Shown: in pieces, positions 49,328 through 58,793 of the stretch
How the letters are laid out: each line of letters starts with the position of its first letter
How positions within the stretch are numbered: position 1 is the stretch's first letter
From: a virus
IMG/VR virus record: IMGVR_UViG_3300027509_000001
Coordinates: 64,001 to 128,000 of that record
Direction: 5' to 3' (one strand)
DNA length: 64,000 bases
Translations under genes and position numbers: made by a program
Notes under the pieces: generated by a model
Seen by the model: the letters and a program-made list of their open reading frames with translations, nothing else
What the model was told of the DNA's origin: nothing
Databases searched by the model: none

Positions 49328-50917
49328 TTATAATAGCCAACGGAAAGAAACGGTTTCTTTGCCTACTTTTCTTGAATATGGGTCGTTTTTAATTGAATTA
49401 GGCTTATGAACGCCTTTAAATGTTTTCCGTAACGTCTTTCGATGTACATCTATTCCTATTTGCCTTAAACGCAATGCCGTATCTTTAATAAACAAAAATA
49501 TACCCAATGCCATAACTAAATCATCATTATATCCTGGTGAAGCTTGAGCTTTTCCATTTCTCCATTTAAATACAAATAACTCTCCAATAGTTCTAGAAGA
49601 TTTAATTATTACTGCTCTGTCTCGCATATGTATTTCTATCTTGGATATCATAATTGGACGGGTTCTGCTATTTGTACTAAATCCAGGGATCATGTCTTCT
49701 TTAGATTTTAGATCATACATTTTAGCTAAATGAATATTGGAATCTAAGAAAGGATCTAATCTATAACTATAATATAAATTATCATAACCAGAGTCAAGTA
49801 CCGTTTGAACTGTGCTCCAGCCTATATTTAAATTTTCTATTACTAATAATGCATTATTCCATTCAGTGGCGGCTGCTACTAACATTTTACCAAATACGTC
49901 TGTTGGTACCTTTCCTTTATATTCTGCAACTTGCTCTAGTTTTTCAACATCAAATACATGAAATGTAGAATAATCAGTTCCGTCTCCCCTTGATACATCT
50001 GCCACAATTACGTAACTTATTGAATAATCTGGATAATTCCACATCCAATAATTATTATCTATACCCCGCATTTCCTTTGGAGGTTCTACCATATTAGTTT
50101 TATAATATTTAAGGATATCTCCTTCTACGACAGTATGTCCAGATGAAATGAAGTCACAATCGCATTCCTGGGCTGCTTGTTTTTCTCCCAATAACACCGT
50201 CTGCTGGTTTCTCCACGTTTGATCTCTGTCAGGATGTAGGTCCCATTTAAGGTTTATTGGATTGAATACTTCTAGACCTTCTGGAGCTTCTTGAGATTCT
50301 GCTTGTTCCCATAACTTATGAAACAAATTACCTACACCATTTGGAGTAGACAATACTATTGCGGATCCACCTGTTGAAAGTGTCATTTGCGCACCTGTCC
50401 AAATATGATCTATATTATCGACGAAAGCTGCTTCATCTATTATTAACAATGAAAGTGCCTCAGAACGTCCAGCTGTTTTTGATGCAGATACTGCTTTTAT
50501 TGAAGACCCGTTTGCAAATGAAATTGACATCTCATTATTTTTAACCAATTCAGTTGTTTCTTTTAACCAACTTGGTAAATTGGCAAACATTACTTTAACC
50601 TTTTGTACCAAGTTAATTGCCACTGATTGGTTGGTTGCAATTACAAGTATTTTAAAATTTTCAGCCGAAAGCATTTTATATAAAGAATATCCAGCAGTTA
50701 AGGTTGATATACCCATTTGTCTAGATTTTAAGATTATATTAAATCGATTATCTAGAAATTCAGACAAGGTACGTTCTTGAAATGGATATAAATTAAAATT
50801 AATCTTACCTTTCATTGGATGTTCAATTTTACAATACTTCTTCATAAAATGAACTGGGTCAGTCATTGATCTTGACTTTTCTGCCCTTATAATATCCTTA
50901 ATGCTTTTTTGTGCCAC
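49328..50917 (-). CDS. gp17: terminase large subunit, gp17-like
   Basis: ATP-driven packaging motor and headful nuclease. The ATPase domain has a variant Walker A, LKSRQMGIST (residues 63-72), Walker B LLIIDEAAF around residue 162, and coupling motif LSTPNG around residue 190. The nuclease domain has VIVADVSRGDGTDYSTF around residue 305, LLVIENLNIGW around residue 357, and the last acidic cluster YNDDLVMALGIF around residue 469. 529 residues (T4: 610). The start is GTG 50917. No small terminase (gp16) was recognised with confidence, although the gene at 51553-52161 is in a suitable place. Confidence 0.94.
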   Translation of the reverse strand: MAQKSIKDIIRAEKSRSMTDPVHFMKKYCKIEHPMKGKINFNLYPFQERTLSEFLDNRFNIILKSRQMGISTLTAGYSLYKMLSAENFKILVIATNQSVAINLVQKVKVMFANLPSWLKETTELVKNNEMSISFANGSSIKAVSASKTAGRSEALSLLIIDEAAFVDNIDHIWTGAQMTLSTGGSAIVLSTPNGVGNLFHKLWEQAESQEAPEGLEVFNPINLKWDLHPDRDQTWRNQQTVLLGEKQAAQECDCDFISSGHTVVEGDILKYYKTNMVEPPKEMRGIDNNYWMWNYPDYSISYVIVADVSRGDGTDYSTFHVFDVEKLEQVAEYKGKVPTDVFGKMLVAAATEWNNALLVIENLNIGWSTVQTVLDSGYDNLYYSYRLDPFLDSNIHLAKMYDLKSKEDMIPGFSTNSRTRPIMISKIEIHMRDRAVIIKSSRTIGELFVFKWRNGKAQASPGYNDDLVMALGIFLFIKDTALRLRQIGIDVHRKTLRKTFKGVHKPNSIKNDPYSRKVGKETVSFRWLL

Positions 50918-50925
50918 CTAAACCC

Positions 50926-51273
50926 CTACCTAATATTACCTAAGGCAAAACCTAATCCCAAAAAGAACCATGGCTGCTCGTAGAATTTTTTATTGCCATT
51001 TATATTTAATGATTTGAGATCTAATGCAATGCCTTTGTACATTTCCAATTGCCTCTCTTTGAGAAATTCTATTTTATCTCGCTGATCTCCTAATAGTATA
51101 TAATTTTGTATTTGCCGTTCTTGAGAAGATATAATTTCAGATTGCAATTTAGATTTCTTCTCTAAATAAATAATATATTGCGCTGCAAACCTTATATCTC
51201 TGTCTGATAATGGTTGTGAATTAATATATAATGGGATCAGAAATAATAATATTAATATTACTATCCTTTTCAT
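50926..51273 (-). CDS. membrane/exported protein, possible spanin-like partner
   Basis: A 115-residue protein with a signal peptide (MKRIVILILLFLIPLYINSQ), a charged coiled coil (residues about 30-85) and a hydrophobic, Trp/Phe-rich end (EQPWFFLGLGFALGNIR). There is no lipobox Cys. The gene starts inside the 3' end of the next upstream gene (53-bp overlap in another frame), an arrangement reminiscent of Rz/Rz1 spanins. It lies just before the terminase gene. Lysis function is inferred, not shown. Confidence 0.5.
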   Translation of the reverse strand: MKRIVILILLFLIPLYINSQPLSDRDIRFAAQYIIYLEKKSKLQSEIISSQERQIQNYILLGDQRDKIEFLKERQLEMYKGIALDLKSLNINGNKKFYEQPWFFLGLGFALGNIR

Positions 51274-51556
51274 ATTGTTGTGCCCTTCTTTTTATTATCT
51301 GTATTGCTTCATCTAAAGGTAACGAGTCGATGCCGATCGAATTCATGCTATCCTTTAAAATCTGAATATTTTCTTTTTGTTGTTCAATTTTATCTAATGT
51401 TATAATTAGATTATTTTCATTATTTTTTATGACAGGTGACAATTCTTCTGCTTTGTCTATATCAGCTTGAATTCTTTTTGCATTCATCTTTTGCCATATA
51501 GTGTAAACTGAAAGGGCAATTAATAAACCAAATAAAAACATTATAATATATTTCAT
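51221..51556 (-). CDS. membrane-anchored coiled-coil protein, possible i-spanin-like
   Basis: A 111-residue protein: one N-terminal transmembrane helix (MKYIIMFLFGLLIALSVYTI) followed by a charged coiled coil (AEELSPVIKNNENNLIITLD, KIEQQKENIQILKDSMNS). This is the topology of inner-membrane spanins. It overlaps the upstream gene by 4 bp and the next by 53 bp. Confidence 0.5.
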   Translation of the reverse strand: MKYIIMFLFGLLIALSVYTIWQKMNAKRIQADIDKAEELSPVIKNNENNLIITLDKIEQQKENIQILKDSMNSIGIDSLPLDEAIQIIKRRAQQYEKDSNINIIISDPIIY

Positions 51557-52161
51557 AAATTTTCTAATTCCTCGAATACGTATTCTTTGTATTCTTTGTA
51601 TTCTTTGATTATCTTTTTAGCTAATATTTCATTGCCAGCCCAATCTTCGGTTACTCCAGCTTTTCCACTATACGTCGTTTTAGTAGAAATATCCTTTTCT
51701 AATTCCGCTATATACTCGTCCGATTCTTTAAAAAATGAAATTGCGTTGTCTGTTAAAGATGTTTTTTGAAAATCATCCCAAGTTCCATTCAATTTCATTA
51801 GATCTTCTTGTTCAATAGAACATTGATGACACATGCCCCTATAGGCTCTAAATTTCCTATCAATCCACGTTTTCTTTTTTAACTTACATGTGGGTTTACA
51901 ATTTGGATATGAATTAAGAAATTCTCTGGCCTTGTCTATTGCCGCATAGTTTGGAGAGCGTTTGACCCGATATCCCTGCCTTTGTTCCCAGATTGCAGTC
52001 ACCTTTCCGTCTGCATCTTTCTGTTCCCATTTTTCTCCTACTTCTCTAACTTTGCTTTTTTCGGCTGCATCTTCTACACCTTGGTAACTAATAGATGTTT
52101 TATTTTGCGATACGTGCTTTCCAGACTTTATTTTTTGTAATCTTTCTAAATTAAATCCCAT
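51553..52161 (-). CDS. hypothetical zinc-binding-like protein next to terminase
   Basis: A 202-residue charged protein. Residues about 93-120 contain two cysteine pairs, CKPTC and CHQC, separated by a basic segment (WIDRKFRAYRGM), which could bind zinc. A helical C-terminal third ends KEYKEYVFEELENL. Position near the large terminase would suit a packaging role, but no small-terminase signature is recognised. No known family. Confidence 0.55.
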   Translation of the reverse strand: MGFNLERLQKIKSGKHVSQNKTSISYQGVEDAAEKSKVREVGEKWEQKDADGKVTAIWEQRQGYRVKRSPNYAAIDKAREFLNSYPNCKPTCKLKKKTWIDRKFRAYRGMCHQCSIEQEDLMKLNGTWDDFQKTSLTDNAISFFKESDEYIAELEKDISTKTTYSGKAGVTEDWAGNEILAKKIIKEYKEYKEYVFEELENL

Positions 52162-52203
52162 ATAAAATTCTTTGTTATATATAGGATTCTTTAAAGGAAT
52201 TTA

Positions 52204-55023
52204 TTAATTTCTTGAGTATCTGTCATATCCCAAGATGAAATTAACAGGGGCAAATAATCCAGTATATTTATATAAATTATTATTCCATTCAAATACTACT
52301 CCTTCAGTTGGTTGCATATTTTGTGGTCCGCCTATTGTATTTATTCTGGCTATTTCCCTTTGGATTTTAGGATCAGAAGTGTCTTCGCTTAAGCGATTTA
52401 TATTATCCATAACATTTTGTTTAGAACCTTCTCCAAACGCCCCTAGGAACCCTGTACAATTTGATAAATATTCATTGGCTAATTCTAAAAATATTGGTTC
52501 AATTGAATCTTTTAATTTATGCATTATAGCACTAATCATCGTTTTATCCATTTCCGATATTAATGGGGTATATTCTCCAAAATTCTTATTAGTTAATCTC
52601 GTTGATTTATCTTCGTATACCCATCTATTAACCAATGCCTGTTTAAGCATGTTATTAAGAGGTTTGAGCGATTCTTCTACTACTGCCTTCATATAGTATT
52701 CATAATATTCTCCAAGTGTATTAGAGTCGCTTAAATTAGCGTCTTTCATTTTAGAATTTACTAAAGATTCATAATATGATAATCTTTCAGTTAAATTATC
52801 TGGGGTAATATATTCAATAACATTTGGAGTAATAATTTCATAATGCATTCCAAGTGAATTATATTTCGGTATTTGAATTGGAGTATTTGATATCATATTC
52901 CATGATGCATCATACTCTACTAAACCTAAAGCCACTATATATGGTTTGGTATATTCAATAACGTTTTGCGTTGAAGGATTTAATATTTCGACATTTAAAT
53001 ATTTACTGCCATTCTCAAATAGATTACTATCTTTAAAAGCATGTTCAAGTTGAAGTGCTGCGCTTTTAAATGAGTTTTGCAACCAGTCCCTATCTGAAAA
53101 TTTGTCTGCTAACTCTTCTATTGTCATGGGGGTTTTCAAAGTACTTTTATTTCTGGCTGCATATAATTTATTCTCTTTAATCGTTACCATTAAATTCTGT
53201 CCATCTAGTTTTTCGTACGTCTTTGCTTCTAAGTTACCAGACAAAGAACTAGAAAACAATTCTTTAATTTTACCAAAAGTTAATGATAAATTATTATATG
53301 GATGATTTAATCTTCCAAATGCTCCTCCCATGAGTAATAGATTTTGACTGTTATTAATATTTTCTTTAAATTCAACGTTTGGGTATGTATTGCACAAAGT
53401 TAACAATTTTTTAATCAACAAACTAATTTTTAACACTTTTATTTTATCTGTAGGGCTTTTGTCTTGTCTAGCTACTACTCGGTGATGACCATCCAAAATA
53501 TAATAATCTTTGGAGCATATAATAGGTTTATTAAACACATCGTTGCCAGAATCTGAGATTGATACTACCTTATCAACATTAATTTCTTTTTGTGTTAATT
53601 TTAATTGACTTATTTCTATTTCTTCTATTTTATATTCTATTTTTTCAGTGTCTAACCACTCTTTAAATTTATCTAAATCTTCAATTTGAGGCATTTTAAT
53701 TCTTTTAATACCAAGAGATTGTTTGACATTAATAGTATCTTCTACATAAATCTTAGGCGTTGCTGAACTAAAATTCTTTTTTCGCATTATAGTTTTCGCA
53801 ATTAAATCATATTCCAATGTATTTGGGTCCCATTCAATTACAAATGGTATATTTAATGCACTAGATTTATCAACTAAAACTGCTTCGTCGCCGGGGTCTA
53901 ACCTGTCTAATTGACCTTTTTTGTTTTTTAAAGCCTTTTTAAATAAATTTCGAATTTCCTCTATATCTATTTCTGGAGTATTTCGGTTATCGTTTGACCT
54001 ATCTAAAAAATGTGTCTTCATAAGGTTAATGTCAAGTCCTATGCTCCCATATATTTGATCTAAATATTTTTCAACATTATAAAGTTGACTTCTTGATATC
54101 TTTTCAACAAGTTGATATCCACTGTTATTGGATAATTTAGTAACATGATCTGACCATTTTAGTTCCGAATCAATTTTTGATACAAATTTGTCATAATCAG
54201 TACCCGATCCTGTATTATTATCTCCAGTTGGAAAGTAAGATGTTGTTGTTGGTGGGCCATGAGGATAATCAGTTTCTGGGGCATGCGCTTCTATAGAATC
54301 TATATCCCCTATTAACCAATTCATAACTTTCCAATTTGCGACATTTTTTGATTTATTGTCAATCGATATGTAATACGATTTTAAATCATTGTAAAATGCC
54401 CTTGGTCCGTCATCTGGCGCTGTATAATTTCCTTCTACTATATTCCTAGCTATTTTTTCTTGTATAGCAAATTTTTTTTTAATTATATTATGTGCTAATT
54501 CTTCGTACCAACCAAATATTTCTAAAAATTTATCTTTAGTAATTCCAGGCAAATTTTCCCTAATATAAGTTCCTGAATAATTTTCTACTGATTCTATTTG
54601 TATATGAGGAGCCACAATAACGTATCCATGTTTGTCGTAAGATTCCAATTTAATATCTTCTGAATATGGCTGGAAATAAGACAATGAACCATCTGCCTTT
54701 GTCCATTTGAATCGAGAAGAGTCTTTTTCTCCTATCATAAAAATAGCAGATATATTTGGATCATATTTTTCTAAAAATGTTGGACGATATGGAATCCTCT
54801 CTTCTTTTATATAATTTGAATTAATTCCGTATCCATTCATGAATACTGCTTTTTCTTCGAATGCAAATGGAGAATTTGGAAATTCAATTTTATTTGACGT
54901 AACTAAGTACGAATTTTCTTTTCCAAATTTATTCTGCATCCATTTAAATGCCTCATTATGATGTTTACCAAACAATTGGAAACGTCCTGGATATATAGCG
55001 ACTATTTTATTATTTTTATTCAT
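52204..55023 (-). CDS. three-part protein: nucleotidyltransferase-like domain, ParB-like motif, polynucleotide-ligase-like domain
   Basis: A 939-residue protein from ATG 55023 (frame open to 55032). Part one (residues about 5-190) resembles cytidylyl/NMN adenylyltransferases: IVAIYPGRFQLFGKHHNEAF (GRFxxxxxxH) and YSGTYIREN (the S/T-x-x-I-R motif). Part two has YYILDGHHRVVARQ near residue 510, the ParB/sulfiredoxin-type motif. Part three (about 580-940) carries ligase nucleotidyltransferase motifs: YEKLDGQNLMVTI (KxDG) near residue 605, YAARNKSTL, YLNVEILNPST, and TEGVVFEWNNNLYKYTG near the C terminus. It sits in the virion region between fibre and terminase. Substrate unknown; RNA/DNA repair or NAD-related chemistry are possible. 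Confidence 0.7.
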   Translation of the reverse strand: MNKNNKIVAIYPGRFQLFGKHHNEAFKWMQNKFGKENSYLVTSNKIEFPNSPFAFEEKAVFMNGYGINSNYIKEERIPYRPTFLEKYDPNISAIFMIGEKDSSRFKWTKADGSLSYFQPYSEDIKLESYDKHGYVIVAPHIQIESVENYSGTYIRENLPGITKDKFLEIFGWYEELAHNIIKKKFAIQEKIARNIVEGNYTAPDDGPRAFYNDLKSYYISIDNKSKNVANWKVMNWLIGDIDSIEAHAPETDYPHGPPTTTSYFPTGDNNTGSGTDYDKFVSKIDSELKWSDHVTKLSNNSGYQLVEKISRSQLYNVEKYLDQIYGSIGLDINLMKTHFLDRSNDNRNTPEIDIEEIRNLFKKALKNKKGQLDRLDPGDEAVLVDKSSALNIPFVIEWDPNTLEYDLIAKTIMRKKNFSSATPKIYVEDTINVKQSLGIKRIKMPQIEDLDKFKEWLDTEKIEYKIEEIEISQLKLTQKEINVDKVVSISDSGNDVFNKPIICSKDYYILDGHHRVVARQDKSPTDKIKVLKISLLIKKLLTLCNTYPNVEFKENINNSQNLLLMGGAFGRLNHPYNNLSLTFGKIKELFSSSLSGNLEAKTYEKLDGQNLMVTIKENKLYAARNKSTLKTPMTIEELADKFSDRDWLQNSFKSAALQLEHAFKDSNLFENGSKYLNVEILNPSTQNVIEYTKPYIVALGLVEYDASWNMISNTPIQIPKYNSLGMHYEIITPNVIEYITPDNLTERLSYYESLVNSKMKDANLSDSNTLGEYYEYYMKAVVEESLKPLNNMLKQALVNRWVYEDKSTRLTNKNFGEYTPLISEMDKTMISAIMHKLKDSIEPIFLELANEYLSNCTGFLGAFGEGSKQNVMDNINRLSEDTSDPKIQREIARINTIGGPQNMQPTEGVVFEWNNNLYKYTGLFAPVNFILGYDRYSRN

Positions 55024-55063
55024 TAGGTACAATTTAATTTTTTTTATTTAAAAATCCAAACTC

Positions 55064-58000
55064 TTAAGAAGTTTTTATTATTGTTAATCCACCACCATTC
55101 TCTGCGGATCCTGAAATGGTGTCAGCGGTTGAACCCGACCAAGTTATTTTTATTTCGTCTTCAGCTGATAATTCCACCATATGCTTTAATTTCATATATT
55201 TTGATCCATTGATAGAATCGGCCGATTTAATTGTTGTAAAACCTGCGCCAGTGTCTACTTTTATGTTGTATGTAGTATCTCCTAAAAATGTTCCGAATGC
55301 ATCAAAGTCAATTAAATAATCGCCATCAAATGGAACTACATGAACATCTCCATTTAAAAATGATATATTTGCTTCTGTTCCAGTTGATGATTGCGATGAC
55401 GTATCGTACCCATCATTAAATAAAGATGATCCTACAATTCTAAGAATAGATGGCTCTCTAACATATAACCTATTTTGTCCCAGTCCAGTCCAATTCCAAA
55501 CGGTTATGGCGGCCCATACGGCTGTAGAAGTTGGAGTATAAGTATATGTATGTATTTCCCAATCTGTGTCTACTGCGCCATTTTCATACCAATTTGTTTT
55601 AACTCTTGTATACCCTTGCACTTCCACTGGCTTATCTCCATTACCAAGTCCAACTTTATTTGCCGGAAGCTCAGAGTCATATTCTGCCATTCTTAAATAA
55701 ACACCATTTCCAGAGGTTATATTTGATTTTATTGCGATTGATATTTTCCATGAATTGACACTATCTTCGTTAACTCTAAATACTGGAAATGATGCACAAT
55801 GTTTATTATCAGTGGAACCATTAATTGTTAATGCCCTTTCATTTACATCGTAATATACATTCGTATATACAGTGGTTTGAAATGGTAAAACATCATATGG
55901 CAATGTAATAAGTCCAATTGGCGCTCTAGAGAACGAGAACGTAACTGGATTATTTGCTGTAGTGGGTATAGTTGAATTAAAATCTTCTACAAAATTAATT
56001 AACTCTAAACCCCATGTGTATTTATTGACTCCTTGATTAACTACTTCATCTATCTTATATTTATACCATCTGTCTTCAGATACTTTGAACATTATTTCGT
56101 CACCTTCTTGAACTTGATGATAATAATTTGATCTATTGACGCCATCTGTATCATTTACATATAAAAGTAATCCATCGGCTAATGAAAAATTATTTGCGTC
56201 ACCACTAGTAGTGACAGTCCTGTCTGTCAATAATGCATATCTTCCTTCCCCAGAGGCTTCGCCAGTTGTATCTAAATCGTCGTATGTAAACGAAATACTA
56301 AATCCGCTAATAGCGTCAGGACCCGAGCTTCCATCTGCTCCGTTAGTTCCATTTATACCGTCGGTTCCGTCCTCTCCTACAAATTTTGACCATTCATAAT
56401 CAGCGGCAGTTGTTCCTTCAGTACCAGTAGATTTATTATATGCTATTCCTATATATTTTCTTGTTCCTGGATCTCCGGTTGTGAAATTTGTTGCACCTGC
56501 TATGTCGTCTGCATATGCTATCCATGTATATTTTTCTGGGGCGTCGGCACCGTCGTTTCCATCCGTTCCATTAGTGCCATCTGTTCCGTCTGACCCTTTG
56601 ATTAATTTCCACGTATAGTCTGCTTCAGTTGATGACTCAGTTAATCCAACATATACACCAAGATAATCTCCTGGTGTTGATCCATTGCTTGAAGTGAAAT
56701 TTGCTCCATTGTCATCTGAATATCTAATCCATATACTATTTCCATCGGCGCCATCGTTTCCATCATTACCCTCGTCTCCAGCCAACGAAGCAACCCATTG
56801 TTCTTCAGTACCAACAAATCCATTTAGAACCGCCAATTCATACGCGGATTTTCCTGCTGTTTGTACGTCATCTAATGCAATGTCACCATTAAAATTTAAC
56901 CCATATATCTGAGATTCTTGTGTGGCCTTTTTATTATTTTCATTTAAATAATTTATTTGGAGCGACAATTCGTTGTCCTTTTTAAACGAACTAATTGGTA
57001 TTTTTAAATTAACATGATTTGAAGAATATCCCAATTCATTACGAGGACTTAATCTTAAATTAGAAAGTGACCAATTACTAGTATTTCTGGATTGGAATTT
57101 AATTTTAATATTTGCATCTTCTAATAATTTAAAATACAATTTAATATTTTTTAACAATGCACCCGTCGAATGTTGAATAGAACCTATATAAGTCCAGCCC
57201 GCTATTTTTAAAGGAGCTACCATATTCCTAGGATATTCAATATCAACTTGTACATCAGTCGATGAAACATATACATCAACTTGAGATGTTTTTGGATTTG
57301 GGTCTAGATCATATGCATCGAATTCTATTTTATATTCTGTATTTTTATGTCCCTCAATGGCAAATTGGTCTTTTAATGAAAGAGTCCAAGAATCTAATGC
57401 CTTTTCTTCTGTATTTTTAAATGTAACACCAGTAGGAAATTTTTCTGACATTACATGGCTTGAATTGGATTCATGGGCTATATCCCAATAAGTATTATAA
57501 TCTTCAATTGTTGCTAGATCCCATAAGGGCTTTTCTTCTATTTGCAATTTAGTCGATATAAGACTTTGAGGATCGACTAATAAATTTTGCGAAGGTATTT
57601 TAAATTTTCCTAAATTTACAGATTCTCCAAATGAACCATATAATTTATATGACAATTCAACTTGAGTGACATTACCAGCTAATGGTTCAATGTCTAATAA
57701 ATCAATTTCTATAAAGGACTCTTCCGATCTTTCTTCTAGTGTTACATCTGATCTGTAATACGTTATTTCGTAACTTCCATGGGTTAGCTTTGAATAATTT
57801 CGAGTCGATTTTTCTCCACGAGTATTTATGTATTCTAGCTCATATGTAAAAGGCTTATCTAATATAAAAGTTTTAGTATCTAAAATATCTATAACTCCAG
57901 CTTCAAAAACAATTCCAGTTGGTGATATATAATCTGGATGAAAATCTGGAAACTCCAACGACTGTTCAATGTTACTTAATGATATCCTTGCACCTATCCA

Positions 58001-58765
58001 ATCCTTCGTAACAGTATGACCAACAATTTGAACGGTTGTTCTAGCAGATGTAGAAGAGCTAGATGTTGATTTTACTTTAAGTCCATCAATTATTGGATCG
58101 ATTATTACCTTTGGACTAGAATCTAATTCGTATTTATCTTTATTATTATTATAATTAATTAAATTAGTAGTAGATAACGAAATTGTATTGGAACTGGAAG
58201 ACTCTGTAATAGTATTTATCCTATTTTGGTTTTCTGCAATTTTCGAGTATTTTTCGGTTCTCTCTTGAATTATAATAGATGGTTCTCTCTCAAATATTAT
58301 TTCATTGTTATTTACTTCATTTGGAATAATATTTATTTCATGTTTCCACATTACATTTGGAATGTCTAGATTATCCCAACCACCCTTTTTAATACTATAT
58401 TGGATATTTTGAGCAGTCTTAGTATTATAACTCATTCTACCAGCAATATAAATCGTAGCAATACCTGGAGGTGTGTTTGCATAGATATTGGCAACTATTA
58501 ATCTAGATCTGTCTTTTCCTATTATCGAAGATATTTCATGATATATTGGATTTCCATTTGCATCGATAATATCAATGTATATAGTAGAACCAGAGACTAA
58601 ATTTTTATTATTTGCATTTAATCTGATGCTATTTTTTCCTAATAGGAATTTATCTGGTAGATTATATATCCTAAAATAAGATTGAGAGTTTCTAGAAGTA
58701 TCGTGTAACTGTATATACTTTTGGAATTCTTGCAATCCAGTATCAAATCTAAAATTTTGTAACAT
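55064..58765 (-). CDS. tail fibre/adhesin with collagen-like stalk and C1q-like tip
   Basis: A 1233-residue structural protein. The N-terminal 600 residues are beta-rich and probably attach to the baseplate. From about residue 645 three Gly-x-y collagen-like segments (GDEGNDGNDGADGN; GTDGTNGTDGNDGADA; GTDGINGTNGADGSSG) alternate with related W-x-x-Y-A/S-D modules, suggesting a trimeric stalk. The last 110 residues (DGDYLIDFDAFGTFLGDTTY, then LKHMVELSAEDEIKITWSG) resemble a C1q/TNF-like knob that could bind a host receptor. TATTTATAAAC lies just upstream of ATG 58765. Confidence 0.72.
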   Translation of the reverse strand: MLQNFRFDTGLQEFQKYIQLHDTSRNSQSYFRIYNLPDKFLLGKNSIRLNANNKNLVSGSTIYIDIIDANGNPIYHEISSIIGKDRSRLIVANIYANTPPGIATIYIAGRMSYNTKTAQNIQYSIKKGGWDNLDIPNVMWKHEINIIPNEVNNNEIIFEREPSIIIQERTEKYSKIAENQNRINTITESSSSNTISLSTTNLINYNNNKDKYELDSSPKVIIDPIIDGLKVKSTSSSSTSARTTVQIVGHTVTKDWIGARISLSNIEQSLEFPDFHPDYISPTGIVFEAGVIDILDTKTFILDKPFTYELEYINTRGEKSTRNYSKLTHGSYEITYYRSDVTLEERSEESFIEIDLLDIEPLAGNVTQVELSYKLYGSFGESVNLGKFKIPSQNLLVDPQSLISTKLQIEEKPLWDLATIEDYNTYWDIAHESNSSHVMSEKFPTGVTFKNTEEKALDSWTLSLKDQFAIEGHKNTEYKIEFDAYDLDPNPKTSQVDVYVSSTDVQVDIEYPRNMVAPLKIAGWTYIGSIQHSTGALLKNIKLYFKLLEDANIKIKFQSRNTSNWSLSNLRLSPRNELGYSSNHVNLKIPISSFKKDNELSLQINYLNENNKKATQESQIYGLNFNGDIALDDVQTAGKSAYELAVLNGFVGTEEQWVASLAGDEGNDGNDGADGNSIWIRYSDDNGANFTSSNGSTPGDYLGVYVGLTESSTEADYTWKLIKGSDGTDGTNGTDGNDGADAPEKYTWIAYADDIAGATNFTTGDPGTRKYIGIAYNKSTGTEGTTAADYEWSKFVGEDGTDGINGTNGADGSSGPDAISGFSISFTYDDLDTTGEASGEGRYALLTDRTVTTSGDANNFSLADGLLLYVNDTDGVNRSNYYHQVQEGDEIMFKVSEDRWYKYKIDEVVNQGVNKYTWGLELINFVEDFNSTIPTTANNPVTFSFSRAPIGLITLPYDVLPFQTTVYTNVYYDVNERALTINGSTDNKHCASFPVFRVNEDSVNSWKISIAIKSNITSGNGVYLRMAEYDSELPANKVGLGNGDKPVEVQGYTRVKTNWYENGAVDTDWEIHTYTYTPTSTAVWAAITVWNWTGLGQNRLYVREPSILRIVGSSLFNDGYDTSSQSSTGTEANISFLNGDVHVVPFDGDYLIDFDAFGTFLGDTTYNIKVDTGAGFTTIKSADSINGSKYMKLKHMVELSAEDEIKITWSGSTADTISGSAENGGGLTIIKTS

Positions 58766-58776
58766 TTAAGGACCCT

Positions 58777-58787
58777 GTTTATAAATA
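58777..58787 (-). promoter_or_regulatory. TATTTATAAAC element
   Basis: Same 11-nt motif as at 28671-28681 and 34841-34851; 11 nt before the fibre ATG. Confidence 0.35.
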
Positions 58788-58793
58788 AGTATT

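Noticed and set aside
49328-50917. Possible intein in the terminase large subunit.
   Set aside because: The protein is continuous through ATPase and nuclease motifs at 529 residues, with no splicing blocks.
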